From assembly GCA_023807065.1 (NCBI GenBank), contig JAJJLU010003622.1, positions 1 through 44,707 of the forward strand: 44,707 bases of DNA, read 5' to 3'. The DNA is from Isotricha intestinalis (taxonomy: Eukaryota; Ciliophora; Litostomatea; Vestibuliferida; Isotrichidae). The stretch's first letter is position 1, and every line of letters begins with the position of its first letter. Under the pieces are notes generated by a model. The model did not search any database, was not told where the DNA came from, and worked only from the letters and a program-made list of their open reading frames with translations. Shown here in pieces: positions 43,407 to 44,707 of the stretch. The position numbers and the translations under genes are program-made.

Positions 43407-44695
43407 ATGGAAGAAGACAACAAAGAAGAAAATTTAGAAAATTCAAATGAAAATATAAAAGAAATAGAAGATCAAAATCCGGAAGAAATAGGTAATGAAG
43501 ATAGAGAAAAACTACAAAAAATACATGAAAAAATGTTAGAAGATGATTTAAATGGAGTAGAATCAAAATTAACAAAACAATTTTTATTAGATTCTAAATT
43601 TATCCAAGATCAAATGGAAAATGAAGCTCCGAAAGCATCTTCAGTTCCTAAAAAGATAAAAACAAAAAAACCACCTGAAGGAGTTTTACCCCATAAATTT
43701 AAAATAGATCAAATAACAAGAAAATTAGATGAACAATATTTTAAAGATTTAAAACAAACAAATAAAATCCAAAAAATTCTGAAAAAATTTTTGAAGAATT
43801 GGAACAATTTAAACAAAAAGTAAACGATATTAAACAAGTGAATCGTGATGAAGAATTATTAAGAATGCAAAAAGAAAATCAAGAAATTGAAGAAAAATTA
43901 AATGAATTAAAACAACAAGATAATAGTGAATTAAAAGAAAAACAAGAATCATGTAGAAAATTAGTAGAACAATTTAATATATTATTTAATGAAAGAAAAA
44001 AGGATGCTGCTGAAAAAGAAAAAGAAAGAGAAAAAGCAATTGAACAAATTAAAGCAATTAAAAGTGAACAAGAAGATCATAAAGCAGAAATAAAAAAATT
44101 AGAAGCTGATAAAGAAAGATTAACTCAAATGTTATCTAATTTAGAAAAAGATGTTGAAAGTTATAATATTTACAAGAAGTTTATTGATCAAGTTAATGCA
44201 AAATATTCTAATGATACTACTAATCAAAATGATTTATATGATAATTTAAAAGAAAAATTTGAACAATTAATGAACCATGAAATTGAAATTCAAAAGAATA
44301 TTGAAGATAGTGAAAAAGAAAAAGAAGAAATTAAAAGACAAATTCAAGAAATGAGAAGAAAAAATGATAAACAAAGTCAAAATACTAGATTACAACAATT
44401 AGAAAAAGAAATTAAAGAATACACTGATAAAAATAAACAATTAGAACAAGAAATTGACTCTATTTTAAAAGAAAAACAAAAAAAAGATTCTGATACTCAT
44501 CAAATCAAATTATCTATTTTTAATTTATATGATAAAGTTATGAAAGAAGATGGAAAAGTGAATAAAAACGATAATTTTGATTTAGATGCTGATGAAACTC
44601 ATTTATGTATGAAACTTGATAAAATTAATGAAAAAATTATGGATCTTATTAGTATTCATAAGGAATTAGAAAAAAATCAAAATACCAATAAATAA
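43407..44695 (+). CDS. DUF4200 coiled-coil axonemal protein (CCDC42/CFAP73/CFAP100 type), frame broken once
   Basis: About 430 residues, almost entirely coiled coil. The N-terminal ~120 residues are acidic and end in KPPEGVLPHKFKIDQITRKL. The core FNILFNERKKDAAEKEKERE, KAIEQIKAIKSEQEDHKAEI, LEADKERLTQMLSNLEKDVE, then YNIYKKFIDQVN follows the DUF4200 pattern, an F..FL...+..R..A start and a Y..Y..FL..V end. Relatives build motility regulators of the ciliary axoneme. The frame changes between 43766 and 43823: the first frame ends at TAA 43821-43823 while the second already reads SEKIFEELEQFKQKV. One extra A in the A-run at 43771-43776 would restore continuity (...NKIQKNSEKIFEEL). This is most likely a homopolymer error; single-tRNA slippage on AAA is a weaker alternative. 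Confidence 0.68.
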
Positions 44696-44707
44696 AAATA
44701 AATTTAA

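Noticed and set aside
1..44707. Genome-wide reassignment of TAA/TAG to glutamine
   Set aside because: UFD4, CK1, Got1, Pcc1 and others end in TAA exactly at their family C-termini, and long frames contain no internal TAA or TAG.

Overview
The window is nuclear DNA from a flagellated or ciliated protist. It is very A+T-rich (above 80% by eye) and gene-dense. It uses the standard genetic code: nearly every gene ends in TAA, one ends in TGA, and long reading frames contain no internal TAA or TAG. Most introns are tiny (25-43 nt), begin GTAA and end in a T/A-rich stretch plus TAG. Several genes are broken up by them and only become visible after splicing by eye. Ciliary genes, a standard code and micro-introns together would fit a ciliate lineage that kept the standard code, such as the rumen litostomes. 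That assignment is inference, not proof.

Left edge (1-1.5 kb): a short island of much higher G+C with a bacterial look (possibly an IS66-type transposase remnant) runs into a decayed piggyBac-type transposase. 1.5-7.4 kb (+ strand): a UFD4/TRIP12-type HECT ubiquitin ligase and an LSM14/Scd6-like RNP protein. 7.6-12.3 kb: a secreted legumain protease, IFT20, the dynein assembly factor DNAAF6/PIH1D3, and a zinc-finger plus WD-repeat protein. 12.5-17.6 kb: a large low-complexity protein with a 25-residue tandem repeat, and a casein kinase 1 with a lipidation-type C-terminus. 18.3-22.1 kb: small intron-split genes for Got1, elongin C and a Tom1-like VHS-GAT protein, plus an unresolved Asn-rich exon.

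22.7-36.3 kb (- strand): two giants, a virilizer/VIRMA homologue (m6A writer complex scaffold) and a PH-BEACH-WD40 protein. 36.4-41.2 kb: a disrupted reading frame, a DZIP1/Iguana-like basal body protein, a small MGVC-start protein and a long gene-poor stretch. 41.3-44.7 kb: a possible FMRP-like Tudor/KH protein, the KEOPS subunit Pcc1, and a DUF4200 axonemal coiled-coil protein whose frame is broken by one base.

There is no operon logic. Genes sit in divergent and convergent pairs with gaps often near 100-250 bases. Recurring themes are cilia (IFT20, DNAAF6, DZIP1-like, DUF4200 protein), RNA biology (LSM14-like, VIRMA, FMRP-like, Pcc1), ubiquitin (UFD4, elongin C) and membrane traffic (Got1, VHS-GAT, BEACH, CK1). 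Two genes (Got1 and the DUF4200 protein) each need one extra base to read through, which suggests assembly indels or decay.
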